DNA of 64,000 bases, taken from Shewanella sp. AS1 (lineage in GTDB: Bacteria; Pseudomonadota; Gammaproteobacteria; Enterobacterales; Shewanellaceae). The notes beneath the pieces were generated by a model. That model was not told the origin of the DNA, ran no database searches, and saw only the letters and a program-made list of their open reading frames with translations. Below are positions 23,515 to 33,338 of this stretch, one piece after another. The stretch is from positions 248,001 to 312,000 of the forward strand of contig NZ_JAKCLJ010000001.1 in assembly GCF_021412565.1 (NCBI RefSeq), read 5' to 3'. The position numbers were made by a program, and so were the translations under genes. Within the stretch, counting starts at the first letter, position 1. Each line of letters begins with the position of its first letter.

Positions 23515-24309
23515 ATGCAAATCGTGATCTTACAAGACAGTGCAGCCGTTGCTGAATATGGCGCAAATCTCTTTATTCAGCAGCTGCAGAAAAAGCCCGC
23601 TTCAGTCTTAGGTTTGGCGACGGGCTCAACGCCTGTTTCCCTCTATCAGCGTTTAATTGCCGCCAATCGTTCGGGAGAGGTCTCCTTTAAGCAGGTGACT
23701 AGTTTTAATCTGGATGAATATTTAGGTTTGGATGGCAGCCATAAGCAGAGCTACCGCTATTTTATGAACAGCCAGTTGTTCGATGCTATCGATATAGACA
23801 AGGCCAATACCCATGTTCCGCCGGGGGATGCAGATGATCCCATCGAGGCGTGCGACCGTTATGAGCAGCAGATCGTAAAGGCTGGCGGCATAGACATTCA
23901 GCTGCTTGGCATAGGGCGTAATGGTCATATTGGTTTTAATGAGCCCTCTTCCGGCCTGATGTCCCGCACCCGGGTGAAGACGCTGACCAAGGCAACCATC
24001 GAAGATAATGCCCGCTTTTTCAGCAGCGATGAATATCAGCCGCACCTGTCGATCACCATGGGGATAGGCACCATTTTAGATGCAAAGAAGGTGGTGCTGC
24101 TGGCCACCGGGGAGAATAAGGCGGATGCGATAAAGGCTAGTGTCGAGGGAGCATTAAGTGCAGCCTGCCCCGCATCGGCGCTGCAACTGCACCGCAATGT
24201 GATATTGGTTTTGGATGAGGCGGCGGCATCTAAGCTGAGTGATATAGAGTTTTACAAACATATAGAACTGGAAAATCAGAAACTGATGCAGAGACTGGGC
24301 AAGGCCTAA
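23515..24309 (+). CDS. nagB: Glucosamine-6-phosphate deaminase NagB
   Basis: 264 residues, hexameric-type NagB. It converts glucosamine-6-phosphate to fructose-6-phosphate and ammonia, the last step of GlcNAc catabolism. Family blocks are visible: [14 protein letters not shown] (phosphate loop), FNLDEYLGL (catalytic Asp region), [17 protein letters not shown] with the active-site His, and [15 protein letters not shown]. This is the classical isomerase, not the SIS-domain NagB-II. It stands alone rather than in a nag cluster, but carries an operator-like palindrome upstream, so it probably belongs to the GlcNAc regulon. Confidence 0.92.
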   Translation: MQIVILQDSAAVAEYGANLFIQQLQKKPASVLGLATGSTPVSLYQRLIAANRSGEVSFKQVTSFNLDEYLGLDGSHKQSYRYFMNSQLFDAIDIDKANTHVPPGDADDPIEACDRYEQQIVKAGGIDIQLLGIGRNGHIGFNEPSSGLMSRTRVKTLTKATIEDNARFFSSDEYQPHLSITMGIGTILDAKKVVLLATGENKADAIKASVEGALSAACPASALQLHRNVILVLDEAAASKLSDIEFYKHIELENQKLMQRLGKA

Positions 24310-24524
24310 AGGCTTACTCATATCACATCTTGTGCAATAGCAGATCTTGTTCAAAACCCAATGAAGGCGCTTAAGGCGTCTTTTTGTGCTTTTGTTCTTT
24401 CACTCTGTTTAGTTCAGCTGCCGCCTATTGCAATTTGTTCGGGATAAACTATGTTATCGACAGGAAAAAGTTGCAATCTTATTAGATAACTTGTTTATTT
24501 TTCTGCCTTTATTAGGAGAACATC

Positions 24525-25061
24525 ATGCTAAAAAAATTACTGATCCTAGTGTTGTTCCTGGTCAGCACCCCCTTCATTGCCGCCTTGTTTATCGAGCAGG
24601 ATTATGCGGTCGATACGCAAATTACCATAGACAAGCCGGTTTCCGAGGTGTTCGACTATGTGCGCCTGCTAAAAAATCAGGACAATTTCAGCATCTGGGC
24701 TGGCATGGACCCGCTGATGCGCAAAAGCTATCGCGGTGAGGATGGAACAGTCGGCTTTGTTTCTGCGTGGCAGAGCGAGAATCCCGATGTAGGTCAGGGG
24801 GAGCAGGAGATCATGGCGATTATTCCAGGTGAGCGCATCGATTATGAGTTGCGTTTTCTCTCCCCCTTCGAGGCGGTTTCCCCCGCCTACATGACCACCA
24901 CCTCAGTGTCAGACGGTCAGACCCAAGTGCATTGGGGCTTTACGGGGCACATGGATTACCCGATGAACATCTTACTGCCGCTAATGCAGATGGATAAGAT
25001 GATCGAAAAGGATCTGCAGCAAGGCTTAAATAATTTAAAAAGATTATTGGAAAGCCAGTAA
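24525..25061 (+). CDS. SRPBCC-family (polyketide cyclase-like) protein
   Basis: 178 residues. An N-terminal hydrophobic segment (LLILVLFLVSTPFIAALF) acts as signal or anchor, followed by a START-like/SRPBCC ligand-binding domain: ITIDKPVSEVFDYVRLLKNQDNFSIW, then PGERIDYELRFLSPFEAVSPAYMTT, and a final helix (DLQQGLNNLKRLLE). Such proteins bind hydrophobic ligands; substrate unknown. RBS AGGAGA precedes the ATG. It appears monocistronic. Confidence 0.82.
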   Translation: MLKKLLILVLFLVSTPFIAALFIEQDYAVDTQITIDKPVSEVFDYVRLLKNQDNFSIWAGMDPLMRKSYRGEDGTVGFVSAWQSENPDVGQGEQEIMAIIPGERIDYELRFLSPFEAVSPAYMTTTSVSDGQTQVHWGFTGHMDYPMNILLPLMQMDKMIEKDLQQGLNNLKRLLESQ

Positions 25062-25306
25062 GCAGGATGGTTAATGGTTGATTGTTGATGGGTGAAAGGG
25101 CTGTGAGAGCCTTTTTTTATAACCATGATGAGAGGCGGCTTTTCGTTTAGTTCAGCTAAATCCAGCTCATTCGGGCAAAGATGACTAAAATTTATCACTG
25201 ATGGCACTGCGCTATGTTAGCCGTGTCTGTTATAATCGCCGCCACTTTTTTGAGTCGCGAGCCTGGATTCGCGCGTTTTTGTGTCGCAAGCCGATTGAGA
25301 ATCTCC

Positions 25307-27250
25307 ATGGATAAGCCTGAAATTTTCCGCCCAGCATCCTTAAAGGCCAGTGAGCCAGCCCAGCCGATCGCCCATGTTTCTAATCGTTTAGAGCTGCTAG
25401 CCCCGGCGAAAAATGCCGACTTTGGGATAGAGGCTATTCGTCATGGCGCCGATGCAGTTTATATTGGCGGGCCAGCTTTCGGCGCGCGCGCCACGGCGGG
25501 CAACAGTGTCGAAGATATCGCCCGTCTGTGCGAATTTGCTCACAGGTACCATGCTCAGGTGTTTGTCGCCATCAATACTATTTTGATGGATGATGAACTT
25601 GAAGCGGCGCAGCAGCTGATATGGGATGTTTATGAGGCGGGCGCCGATGCGCTGATCGTACAGGATATGGGGATACTGCAGCTGGATATTCCGCCTATTG
25701 CCCTGCATGCCAGCACTCAGATGGACAACCGTAATCCGGAGAAGGTCGCCTTCTTAGAGCAGGTGGGATTTTCTCAAGTGGTGCTGGCGCGTGAACTTGG
25801 CTTGAGTCAGATCCGCGAAGTGGCCAAGCATACTAACATGCAGATCGAATTCTTTATCCACGGCGCTCTGTGCGTGGCTTACAGCGGCCTGTGTAACTTA
25901 AGTCATGCTTTCAGTAATCGCAGCGCCAACCGCGGCGAGTGCTCGCAGATGTGCCGTCTGCCGGGTGATTTAAAGACACGCCAAGGCGAGGTGTTGGCCC
26001 AGAACGAGCATCTGTTATCGCTGAAAGATAACAACCAGACAGACAACTTAGAGGCGCTTATCGACGCTGGCGTGCGCTCCTTTAAGATTGAGGGGCGCCT
26101 GAAAGATCTCAGCTATGTGAAGAATGTGACCGCCCACTATCGTCAGGAGCTGGATAAAATCTTGGCGCGCCGCCCCGAGCTGGTGGCATCCAGCCATGGT
26201 CGCTGTGAACACACTTTTACCCCAAACACAGAGAAAACCTTCAACCGTGGTCGCACCGATTATTTCGTCAACGACCGTAATCAAGGCGTGAGTGATTTTC
26301 GCTCGCCTAAATATATCGGCGAAGAGGTGGGAAAGGTGGCGGCCCTGGGTAAAGACTTTATTCAGGTCGAATCGACCGAGCAGTTTAATAATGGCGATGG
26401 CCTTTGTTATTTCCCGCCTAACTATGAGAAGGCCAAGCAGTCCGATGACAAGTTACAAGGGCTGCGAGTCAACCGCGCCGAGGGCAATAAGCTTTATGTG
26501 ATTGCTGTCCCCGGCGACTTAAAAGTGGGCGCGACTCTCTATCGTAACCATGATCAGGCGTTCGAAGCCCTGCTGGCCAAAGAGTCGGCCAAGCGAATTA
26601 TCCAGGTGGATATGAGCCTGAGAGATACAGATTCCGGCATGGCCCTGACTATGACAGATCAATACGGGTTATCAGCCACCACTGAGCTGCCACTTGAGAA
26701 AACGGCAGCTAGCGACAGCGAAAAGGGGTTGCAGAATCTGCGTAAACAGTTGGGTAAACTCGGCAGTACAGACTTTAGCGCCAGAAGCATCAGTATAGAG
26801 ACGGCTCAGCCTTGGTTTGTGCCGGCATCGGTATTAAATGGTCTGCGCCGCGATACAGTGGCGGCTCTGGAGCAGGCGAGAGTCGCAGGCTACGAGCGCC
26901 CCAAAGCCTGGCAATATAATCAGGAAGCCGTCTATCCTGTGAAGCATTTGAGCTTTATGGGCAACGTCGCCAACGAACAGGCCAAAGAGTTTTATACCCG
27001 CCATGGGGTGATCGAAATCGAAGACACCTATGAGAAGAACGGCATCGCAGAGGATGCCCCTCTGATGGTGACCAAGCATTGTCTGCGCTTTAACTTTAAT
27101 CTCTGTCCTAAAGAGGTTCCGGGGCTCAAGGCCGAACCTATGGTGCTTGAGATAGGCAAAGATGTACTCAAGCTGGTGTTTGACTGTCCTAAGTGTGAAA
27201 TGCTGGTGGTGGGGGCCAACCGTCAGGTGCACAAGTCGAAAAAGCCCTAA
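25307..27250 (+). CDS. rlhA: 23S rRNA 5-hydroxycytidine C2501 synthase RlhA
   Basis: 647 residues from the ATG at 25307 (an upstream frame from 25214 would add an unlikely 31-residue leader). U32-peptidase-like enzyme that hydroxylates C2501 of 23S rRNA. The whole length follows E. coli RlhA (YdcP): RLELLAPAKNADFGIEAIRHGADAVYIGG at the start, FFIHGALCVAYSGLCN, the Cys-rich ANRGECSQMCRLP, a middle domain, and a C-terminal HCLRFNFNLCPK with FDCPKCEM, whose cysteines are iron-sulfur ligands in this family. The size and C-terminal domain separate it from the shorter tRNA hydroxylase TrhP (about 450 residues). Confidence 0.9.
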   Translation: MDKPEIFRPASLKASEPAQPIAHVSNRLELLAPAKNADFGIEAIRHGADAVYIGGPAFGARATAGNSVEDIARLCEFAHRYHAQVFVAINTILMDDELEAAQQLIWDVYEAGADALIVQDMGILQLDIPPIALHASTQMDNRNPEKVAFLEQVGFSQVVLARELGLSQIREVAKHTNMQIEFFIHGALCVAYSGLCNLSHAFSNRSANRGECSQMCRLPGDLKTRQGEVLAQNEHLLSLKDNNQTDNLEALIDAGVRSFKIEGRLKDLSYVKNVTAHYRQELDKILARRPELVASSHGRCEHTFTPNTEKTFNRGRTDYFVNDRNQGVSDFRSPKYIGEEVGKVAALGKDFIQVESTEQFNNGDGLCYFPPNYEKAKQSDDKLQGLRVNRAEGNKLYVIAVPGDLKVGATLYRNHDQAFEALLAKESAKRIIQVDMSLRDTDSGMALTMTDQYGLSATTELPLEKTAASDSEKGLQNLRKQLGKLGSTDFSARSISIETAQPWFVPASVLNGLRRDTVAALEQARVAGYERPKAWQYNQEAVYPVKHLSFMGNVANEQAKEFYTRHGVIEIEDTYEKNGIAEDAPLMVTKHCLRFNFNLCPKEVPGLKAEPMVLEIGKDVLKLVFDCPKCEMLVVGANRQVHKSKKP

Positions 27251-27306
27251 ATAAAAACTTTAGAGTAAGGTCAGGTGTGTCTCTGCAGTTAGTGCTTTGA
27301 AAAAGA

Positions 27307-27338
27307 AACCGCCCAAGCCTAGCTTGAGCGGTTTTTTA
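27307..27338. terminator. Bidirectional terminator between rlhA and the outer-membrane-like gene
   Basis: AAACCGCCCAAGC (27307-27319) pairs with GCTTGAGCGGTTT (27323-27335), with a mismatch inside the stem, followed by a T run. It can serve both convergent genes. Confidence 0.75.
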
Positions 27339-27358
27339 TTTAGGTTAGGGCATTTTGT

Positions 27359-27865
27359 CTAAAAGCGGTAACCCAGGCTGATAAAAGGGTAACTGCCGCC
27401 ATCATAGACGTTGTAACTCACCCCGAGGCTGCCCCCCGATGCCCCTTTTTTAGCGAAATGGAATTTGTAGTTGAGAGAGCCGCCCACCTTGTACTCAAAT
27501 CCCGATGTCATGCCGTAGGGATCGTGCTCCCGCTCGAGACTGACCACGCCTGCATAGAGACCTAAGGAGTGATTGGGCGCGAAATACAGATTGCTTCCTA
27601 TGCCACCACCACCGCCAAAGTGATCGCCCGGCGATGAGTATCCCATTAATCCGGCAGATAAATAGAGCTCCAGGTTATCGAAGCGCACTGGCAGAAACAC
27701 CTGAGCGCCAAGACCGCCATACTCAACGCCCAGGCCGACTGCGACCATAGATGCTGGCGTGGCCATAGTCTGCTGTGAAGGCAGCAGGGTAAAGGACAGG
27801 ATAAAGAATGGGAGCAGGTGAGATTTTTTCAATGTGAATTCCTTCTCAGTTAACTGACGCTTCAT
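27359..27865 (-). CDS. Outer-membrane beta-barrel-like protein (YfaZ-type)
   Basis: 168 residues from the ATG at 27865, or 157 from a TTG at 27832, which has a better-placed AAGGAA and gives a normal signal peptide (KKSHLLPFFILSFTLLPSQQTMA). The mature part alternates polar and hydrophobic residues, is glycine-rich (GGGGGIGSNLYF), and ends in Phe (PFISLGYRF), the C-terminal signature of outer-membrane barrels. The pattern resembles YfaZ-family proteins. Role unknown. Confidence 0.7.
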   Translation of the reverse strand: MKRQLTEKEFTLKKSHLLPFFILSFTLLPSQQTMATPASMVAVGLGVEYGGLGAQVFLPVRFDNLELYLSAGLMGYSSPGDHFGGGGGIGSNLYFAPNHSLGLYAGVVSLEREHDPYGMTSGFEYKVGGSLNYKFHFAKKGASGGSLGVSYNVYDGGSYPFISLGYRF

Positions 27866-28030
27866 CTCATCCCGGAGCCAATAGGGTTATCTGTCTCTCC
27901 AGAATGAAAGCGGGTGGTTAAAGATACGAGAGAATATTTTTAATTTTAAGACCTTATTATCATCTTATTTTTGGCCTGGTAATACTCTGGCTGGTTATTT
28001 GTGATGGAAGTCATGTTATTAATCTCAATA

Positions 28031-28056
28031 AAAAGCACTGAATTTTCAGTGCTTTT
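28031..28056. terminator. Bidirectional terminator downstream of rpiA
   Basis: AAAAGCACTGAA (28031-28042) pairs perfectly with TTCAGTGCTTTT (28045-28056). T runs are present on both strands. It lies downstream of the leftward rpiA gene. Confidence 0.75.
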
Positions 28057-28117
28057 TTGTCACATGATTTATGTTCTGATAATAGTCGTGAGTGACAAGA
28101 GTCAGCGAGAGGCGCTA

Positions 28118-28780
28118 TCAGGCAGTAACGGTTTTCACGCCGTCAGGGGTGCCGACCAGCAGCACATCGGCGCCGCGTTTGGCGAACAGGCCGTTGGTCA
28201 CCACACCGACTATCTGGTTGATCTTCTCTTCCATCTCTTTCGGGTTGATGATCTTCATGTTGTAGACATCGAGAATGATGTTGCCGTTATCTGTGATAAC
28301 CCCTTCGCGGTAGACAGGATCGCCGCCCAGTTTTACCAGTTCGCGCGCCACATAGGAGCGTGCCATGGGGATCACCTCAACCGGCAGCGGAAATTCACCT
28401 AAGATAGCCACTTCCTTGGTGTTGTCCACGATACAGATAAACTTGTCGGCCACGGCGGAGACGATCTTCTCGCGGGTCAGTGCCGCGCCGCCGCCCTTGA
28501 TCATATCCATATGGGGATTGATCTCATCGGCACCATCCACGTAGACAGAGAGCTCGTCGACCGAGTTCAGCTCGAAAACCGGAATGCCCAGGGCCTTGAG
28601 TTTTGCGGTCGAGGCTTCAGAGCTGGAGACGGCGCCTTCGATATCGGCCTTGATGCTGCCCAGCGCATCGATAAAGTGGTTTACGGTTGAACCGGTTCCG
28701 ACACCGACTATGCTGTCTTTTTCTACATATTTCAGGGCTGCCCAACCGGCGGCTTTCTTCATTTCATCTTGAGTCATCAC
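28118..28780 (-). CDS. rpiA: Ribose-5-phosphate isomerase A
   Basis: 220 residues (219 if the second Met at 28777 is used). Interconverts ribose-5-phosphate and ribulose-5-phosphate in the pentose phosphate pathway. Signatures: [16 protein letters not shown] (phosphate loop), [45 protein letters not shown] with catalytic Asp and Lys, and [11 protein letters not shown]. Length equals E. coli RpiA (219). Monocistronic with RBS AGGAAAGAG upstream. Confidence 0.95.
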   Translation of the reverse strand: MMTQDEMKKAAGWAALKYVEKDSIVGVGTGSTVNHFIDALGSIKADIEGAVSSSEASTAKLKALGIPVFELNSVDELSVYVDGADEINPHMDMIKGGGAALTREKIVSAVADKFICIVDNTKEVAILGEFPLPVEVIPMARSYVARELVKLGGDPVYREGVITDNGNIILDVYNMKIINPKEMEEKINQIVGVVTNGLFAKRGADVLLVGTPDGVKTVTA

Positions 28781-28962
28781 TCTTTCCTGTGAGGAAGTTT
28801 AGGTCGTTGCCAGCAATTATACCTGCTGTTCCTCCGAGCGGCATGGGAAATGACGAATTTTGTTTTACAGGGTTGGCTTTATTGCTGGTGTTTATCAGCG
28901 TTAGTGTGTAATTTATAGCAATAAATACAAGTGGTTATAGCTGTTAATTGTGGGGGGGTAAG

Positions 28963-29937
28963 ATGGCGGGTGCAAGTTTACTGACCTTGCTCGATGATAT
29001 TGCGGCAATTTTGGATGATGTGGCCCTGATGAGTAAGGTGGCGGCCCGTAAGACTGCCGGGGTACTTGGGGACGATCTTGCCCTCAATGCCCAGCAGGTG
29101 AGTGGGGTCAATGCCGACCGCGAGCTGCCCGTGGTCTGGGCGGTGGCCAAGGGGTCGCTGCGCAATAAATGTATCCTGGTACCGGCGGCCTTGCTTATCA
29201 GCGCCTTTATCCCCTGGGCTATCACGCCGCTCTTGATGCTCGGTGGCGCCTATCTCTGTTACGAGGGGGCGGAAAAACTGTATCACTCCCTTGCACATGC
29301 TGGTAATTCCCATGATAACAATGTTTCTGGCAACAGCACCCATGACAGGCACTCCGAGCAAGAGGAGCTTGAGCTGGCACTTAGGCAGGCGGGGGGCGAT
29401 ATCCGGGCCTTCGAGAAACACAAGGTGACCGGCGCGATCCGCACCGATTTTGTGCTGTCGGCGGAGATCATCGCCATCACCCTGGGTGTGGTCTCAGACA
29501 GCAGTTTTCTGACTCAGTTGGTGACCCTGTGCATTATCGGCCTAGTGATGACGATTGGGGTTTACGGCCTGGTTGCCGGTATAGTCAAGCTGGACGATCT
29601 CGGCCTCTATCTCAGCCGCCGTCGGGGCGAGGGCGCCCTGGTGCGACTGGGGCGCTATCTGGGTGGCGGACTGGTGAACGCCGCTCCCTATCTGATGCGT
29701 GGCCTGACTGTGGTCGGCACCATCGCCATGTTCATGGTGGGCGGTGGGATCCTGACCCACGGCATCCACGCCCTTGGCGAGTTGTTTACTCAGTGGGCGA
29801 GTCTGACTGCTCACTGGGCATTTATGGGAACTCTGATCTCTAGCCTGCTGCCGAGTCTGCTCAATACCCTGTTCGGCGTGCTGGCCGGCCTCCTGCTTGT
29901 GCTACTTATCTCGGCCGTGGGGCGTTTGCGCGCCTGA
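28963..29937 (+). CDS. DUF808 family inner-membrane protein (YedI-like)
   Basis: 324 residues from the ATG at 28963; a GTG at 28948 would add five residues. Hallmark N-terminus: [45 protein letters not shown]. About five to seven hydrophobic segments follow, including [34 protein letters not shown] and the C-terminal [22 protein letters not shown]. Function unknown. It is convergent with the LysR gene 18 bp away. Confidence 0.88.
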   Translation: MAGASLLTLLDDIAAILDDVALMSKVAARKTAGVLGDDLALNAQQVSGVNADRELPVVWAVAKGSLRNKCILVPAALLISAFIPWAITPLLMLGGAYLCYEGAEKLYHSLAHAGNSHDNNVSGNSTHDRHSEQEELELALRQAGGDIRAFEKHKVTGAIRTDFVLSAEIIAITLGVVSDSSFLTQLVTLCIIGLVMTIGVYGLVAGIVKLDDLGLYLSRRRGEGALVRLGRYLGGGLVNAAPYLMRGLTVVGTIAMFMVGGGILTHGIHALGELFTQWASLTAHWAFMGTLISSLLPSLLNTLFGVLAGLLLVLLISAVGRLRA

Positions 29938-29955
29938 GGTCTTGGTGCTGAGTGC

Positions 29956-30849
29956 TTAACCCTGACTCTCAAGATGCTCTTTGAGCAGGGCAATCATGGC
30001 GTCGGCGGCGAAGGAGAGCGGGCGGTTTTTCAGCCAGAACAGGCTCATGCGCCAGCTCAGGTCGGTTTCTGTCAGATCCCGGATGGCGACCCCCTCTGAC
30101 TGATAGCGCATGGCGATAAATTTCGGCAGTATCATCACCCCTATGTCGGCGGCAACCAGGGCGATACCGAAGTCGGGCTGGTTGACATGGGTGGGATTGG
30201 TGATGACGACGCCGGCATTCTCACAGGCATGGATAATCATCTTATGCAGGGTAAATTCCGGCTCGAATAAGATCTGAGCGCAGCCATTGAGCTCCCTCAT
30301 GGGCACCTGTGTCCGCTTCGCCAACGGGTGACGGCTGGGCAGGACCACCACCATGGGCTCGGTGTGAATGGCGATGCCGGTAAACTCTGCGGTCAGCTCG
30401 ACGATCCCGGTCGCCAGTTCTATCTCCCCCTGCTGCAATGCCAAGGTTTGCTCCACCCCGCCGCGCACCAGCAGCTGAGTATGGATCTTGGGAAAACGGC
30501 GGCGGTATTTAGCGATAATGGGGGCGAACAGCTCGGCGCTGCCCAGTGGCGCCAGGCCCAGTTTCAGCTCACCCTTGTCGAGTCCCTTAAGCCGGTTCAG
30601 TTCATCGACGAGCGCCTGTTTGGTGGCCAGCAGTTCTTGGGCATAGTGATAGACAGTCTCGCCGTGTACCGTCAGGCAGATATTAGTGCCGCGTTTGCCC
30701 CGAGTGAGTAGCGGCAGTTCCAGCTCACTTTCCAGCTGAGTCAGGGATTTAGACAGGGCAGGCTGGCTGATATGGACTTTGGCCGCCGCCCGGTTAAAGC
30801 CGCCACAGTTTACTATCTCGACAAAATAGTGCAGCGCCTTGAGATCCAT
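29956..30849 (-). CDS. LysR-family regulator divergent from the lrgAB-like genes
   Basis: 297 residues with an N-terminal winged helix (LKALHYFVEIVNCGGFNRAAAKVHISQPALSKSLTQLESELELPLLTRGKRG) and a C-terminal substrate-binding domain (about 90-295). It is transcribed away from lrgA/lrgB-type genes across an AT-rich gap of about 50-95 bp, the typical layout of a LysR activator and its target; CidR in Staphylococcus is the analogous LysR regulator of cidAB. Effector unknown. Confidence 0.88.
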   Translation of the reverse strand: MDLKALHYFVEIVNCGGFNRAAAKVHISQPALSKSLTQLESELELPLLTRGKRGTNICLTVHGETVYHYAQELLATKQALVDELNRLKGLDKGELKLGLAPLGSAELFAPIIAKYRRRFPKIHTQLLVRGGVEQTLALQQGEIELATGIVELTAEFTGIAIHTEPMVVVLPSRHPLAKRTQVPMRELNGCAQILFEPEFTLHKMIIHACENAGVVITNPTHVNQPDFGIALVAADIGVMILPKFIAMRYQSEGVAIRDLTETDLSWRMSLFWLKNRPLSFAADAMIALLKEHLESQG

Positions 30850-30902
30850 AATGATTGCTTTTGGTTATCTAGTTTATAAATAATATTCATTTTTTTTATT
30901 AA

Positions 30903-31370
30903 ATGTGCAAGGGTAAAATTGGCTTAATCTTAATCACCAAGCCGATGGAAACCCCTTTGCTGTCATTCAAGTCACTCACTCAAGCCCTCCTGCAAGTCGC
31001 CTCGCTCTGCCTGCTGGCGTACCTGTCGCAGTATCTGGTGAGTTATTTTGCCCTGCCTCTGCCTGGCGGTGTCTTAGGTCTGGCGGTACTCTTGCTGTTA
31101 CTGGCGCTGAACTGGGTGCCTGAGCGTTTCGTTGCTTTGGGCGCGACCTGGCTGCTCAGTGAACTGTTACTGTTTTTTATCCCGCCGGTTGTCGCCTCTG
31201 TGCATTATGCGCCGCTGTTTGAGCAGTATGGCCTGAACCTGCTGCTGACACTGGTCCTTGGCAGCACCTGCGTCTTGTTGATCACCGGCTTTGTGATCGA
31301 TCGGGTGTTTCGTTTCGAGCGGCGCCGTAACCGGGCAAGACGGCAGCAGCTGCTGTTAGCCTCTGCCTAG
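30903..31370 (+). CDS. CidA/LrgA family membrane protein
   Basis: 155 residues from ATG 30903, or 141 from ATG 30945, which better matches family N-termini; neither has a strong ribosome-binding site. Four hydrophobic segments are visible, with the family motif LPLPGGVLGLAVLLLLLALN followed by WLLSELLLFFIPPVVASVHY. CidA/LrgA proteins are holin-like and act with CidB/LrgB in export of metabolites and control of lysis. The C-terminus is strongly basic (FERRRNRARRQQ). Followed 10 bp later by the lrgB-type gene. Confidence 0.85.
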   Translation: MCKGKIGLILITKPMETPLLSFKSLTQALLQVASLCLLAYLSQYLVSYFALPLPGGVLGLAVLLLLLALNWVPERFVALGATWLLSELLLFFIPPVVASVHYAPLFEQYGLNLLLTLVLGSTCVLLITGFVIDRVFRFERRRNRARRQQLLLASA

Positions 31371-31380
31371 GTAGTCCCTT

Positions 31381-32082
31381 ATGTCGGCTCTGATGCTTTC
31401 ACAACCTTTGGCGATCTGCTGTCTTATCATCACTATCCTGACCTACTTTGCCAGTAAGGCCCTGTACCGTTGCTGGGGCTTCTGGTGGCTGTCGCCGATG
31501 ATCTTAACCCCGATCAGCCTGCTGGTATTGGTGGTGTTATTTGCCATCCCGCTGCCCACCTATTTTGCCTACAGTCACTACCTGAGTGCCATGCTGGCGC
31601 CAGCGACCATCGCCTTTGCGCTGCCCATCTATCGTGAGCGACACTTGATCGCGCGTTATCCGCTGACCATATGTGTCGGGGTGCTGACCGGGCTGTTGGC
31701 GGGCTTGCTCTCCTCCTGGGGACTGGTGAAGTTGATTGCGCTGCCGCCGGAACTCTCCCACAGCCTGCTGGTGCGCTCTGTGTCGACGCCTTTTGCCATC
31801 GAGGCCACTACGGCCTTTGGCGGCGTGCCGGATCTGACCGCCATGTTGGTGCTCTTCACTGGGGTGATAGGCATGCTGCTCTGTGGCCTGGTATTTAAGC
31901 TGGCTAGGATAAGAAGCGCCCTGGCCAAAGGCGTGGCGTTGGGGGCCTCGGCCCATGGCGCCGGAGTCGCCAAGGCGACCCAGTTGGGGCAGGAAGAGGG
32001 GGTCGTCGCCAGCCTGACCATGATCTTTACCGGGATCACTATGGTGTTGGTGGCGCCCCTGTTTGCCTATCTGTTGGTGTAA
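31381..32082 (+). CDS. CidB/LrgB family membrane protein
   Basis: 233 residues, six to seven hydrophobic segments. Family blocks: FLIP-type IPLPTYFAYSHYLSAMLAPATIAFALPIYRER, LLVRSVSTPFAIEATTAFGG and a conserved ALGASAHGAGVAKATQLG near the C-terminus. Partner of the preceding CidA/LrgA gene, and probably controlled by the divergent LysR protein. Recent work on this family points to pyruvate or similar small-molecule transport; the role in this organism is inferred only. Confidence 0.9.
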   Translation: MSALMLSQPLAICCLIITILTYFASKALYRCWGFWWLSPMILTPISLLVLVVLFAIPLPTYFAYSHYLSAMLAPATIAFALPIYRERHLIARYPLTICVGVLTGLLAGLLSSWGLVKLIALPPELSHSLLVRSVSTPFAIEATTAFGGVPDLTAMLVLFTGVIGMLLCGLVFKLARIRSALAKGVALGASAHGAGVAKATQLGQEEGVVASLTMIFTGITMVLVAPLFAYLLV

Positions 32083-32352
32083 GCTGTTGGTGAAGCTGTT
32101 GGTGGGTGTAAGTTTTTAGGGATTTCAGCTATCCCTTTGAGTAAATATGATTTGTAGCGCTCATTTTTGTTATTAACTACGGCAGGCTGTGATTTTTTAG
32201 TATAGAATTCGCCTCCAAAATCCCGCAGTACAAAGTTTTACCGTCTGGCAAACCAATTCGGTCGACTTGTGCTAGGTTGAATTTGGGTAAAGAATAATCT
32301 GTAGGATTAGCTTTTCCCTTTGATGCGAAAATAACATGATGGGGATCGTCAG

Positions 32353-32913
32353 ATGTCTGAAAAACGCTTTATTACCGCTCAGGAGCTACTGGAAGATTCG
32401 TTTCGTCTGGCGGCGCAAGTTTATGACAGTGGTTTCAGACCACAGTTTATCGTGGGGATCTGGCGTGGCGGCGCACCTATTGGCATCGCTGTGCAGGAAT
32501 ATTTCGACTTTAAGAAGGTTGAAACAGATCATATCGCGGTGCGTACCTCTTCTTATTACGGCATTAATCAGCAGAGCAAGAAGATCAAGGTGCATGGCCT
32601 GCACTATATTGTCGAGAACGCCAACGCGACAGACGGCCTGTTAATCGTCGATGATGTGTTTGACTCTGGTCGCAGTATCGAAGCCTTGGTGAACAAGTTG
32701 CAGGAGCTGATGCGCCTGAATATGCCGACCGATGTCCGTATCGCTTGTCCTTACTACAAGCCTAAGAACACAGCGGTTGCGATGAAGCCAGATTACTTTA
32801 TTCATGAGTCGGAAGAGTGGTTGGTCTTCCCCCATGAGGTTTCCGGTCTGTCGCCAGAGGAGCTGGCAGAAGGCAAGGGCGATCTGAAGAATATTAAAGA
32901 TCTCTTTATCTAA
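32353..32913 (+). CDS. Purine phosphoribosyltransferase (hypoxanthine/xanthine-type)
   Basis: 186 residues of the type I PRTase fold. The PRPP-binding motif LLIVDDVFDSGRS is clear near residue 98, and the pyrophosphate loop region is FIVGIWRGGAPIGIAVQEYF. The C-terminal part (SEEWLVFPHEVSGL) is typical of the archaeal/bacterial hypoxanthine or xanthine PRTases rather than of Hpt from E. coli. It likely salvages a purine base to its nucleotide; exact base preference is not readable. Monocistronic with a strong terminator after it. Confidence 0.82.
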   Translation: MSEKRFITAQELLEDSFRLAAQVYDSGFRPQFIVGIWRGGAPIGIAVQEYFDFKKVETDHIAVRTSSYYGINQQSKKIKVHGLHYIVENANATDGLLIVDDVFDSGRSIEALVNKLQELMRLNMPTDVRIACPYYKPKNTAVAMKPDYFIHESEEWLVFPHEVSGLSPEELAEGKGDLKNIKDLFI

Positions 32914-32951
32914 ACTGCTCATTATCTTTGGTACAGCCAGCAGAGTAACGA

Positions 32952-32981
32952 AAAATGCCACCTTCAAAGAGGTGGCATTTT
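32952..32981. terminator. Terminator after the phosphoribosyltransferase gene
   Basis: AAAATGCCACCT (32952-32963) pairs perfectly with AGGTGGCATTTT (32970-32981). Confidence 0.8.
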
Positions 32982-33026
32982 ACTTTCTGCTGTCGTAAGC
33001 GTTTAGCCCTATGCTGTCGCGAGCGC

Positions 33027-33239
33027 CTATAAACGGGCGATTTCGTCACCCAGCTGATAAGATTTATCTGTGACTATGGTCTCTAGGGTATTTACCCGGC
33101 TCTTTAGTTTATCAAGCTCGGAGCGCAGGGATTCTATCTCTTTACTGTCTTCCCTTGCATGACGCTTGTTAAACTCTTTATAGCCGCTAATGGCAAAGCC
33201 ACCGATAAGGGCAATGGCAGCTATTTCAAATGGTCCCAT
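33027..33239 (-). CDS. Small membrane-anchored coiled-coil protein
   Basis: 70 residues: an N-terminal transmembrane helix (PFEIAAIALIGGFAISGY), a charged linker, then a heptad-patterned coiled coil (KEIESLRSELDKLKSRVNTLETIV). Its plan is that of PspB-like phage-shock membrane proteins, though sequence identity is limited and no pspA or pspC is nearby. A ribosome-binding site (AAGGAAG) precedes the ATG. Function unknown. Confidence 0.65.
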   Translation of the reverse strand: MGPFEIAAIALIGGFAISGYKEFNKRHAREDSKEIESLRSELDKLKSRVNTLETIVTDKSYQLGDEIARL

Positions 33240-33338
33240 CTTTCGCTTCCTTGTTAGTTTGAACAGTCAAGATCTAGCTTTAATCTTAGTCAGTTTATCG
33301 GCAAAACTGAACCGATTTTATTGAGCTTACTTTTCCAT

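Noticed and set aside
24360..24390. Terminator after nagB around AAGGCGCTTAAGGCGTC followed by T5
   Set aside because: The arms are mostly direct rather than inverted and only about 3 bp can pair.
25214..25306. 31-residue leader on rlhA
   Set aside because: It has no counterpart in RlhA proteins and overlaps probable promoter DNA; the ATG at 25307 is preferred.
25307..27250. tRNA hydroxylase TrhP as identity of the U32 protein
   Set aside because: TrhP is about 450 residues, whereas this protein is about 650 and follows RlhA through its C-terminal cysteine domain.
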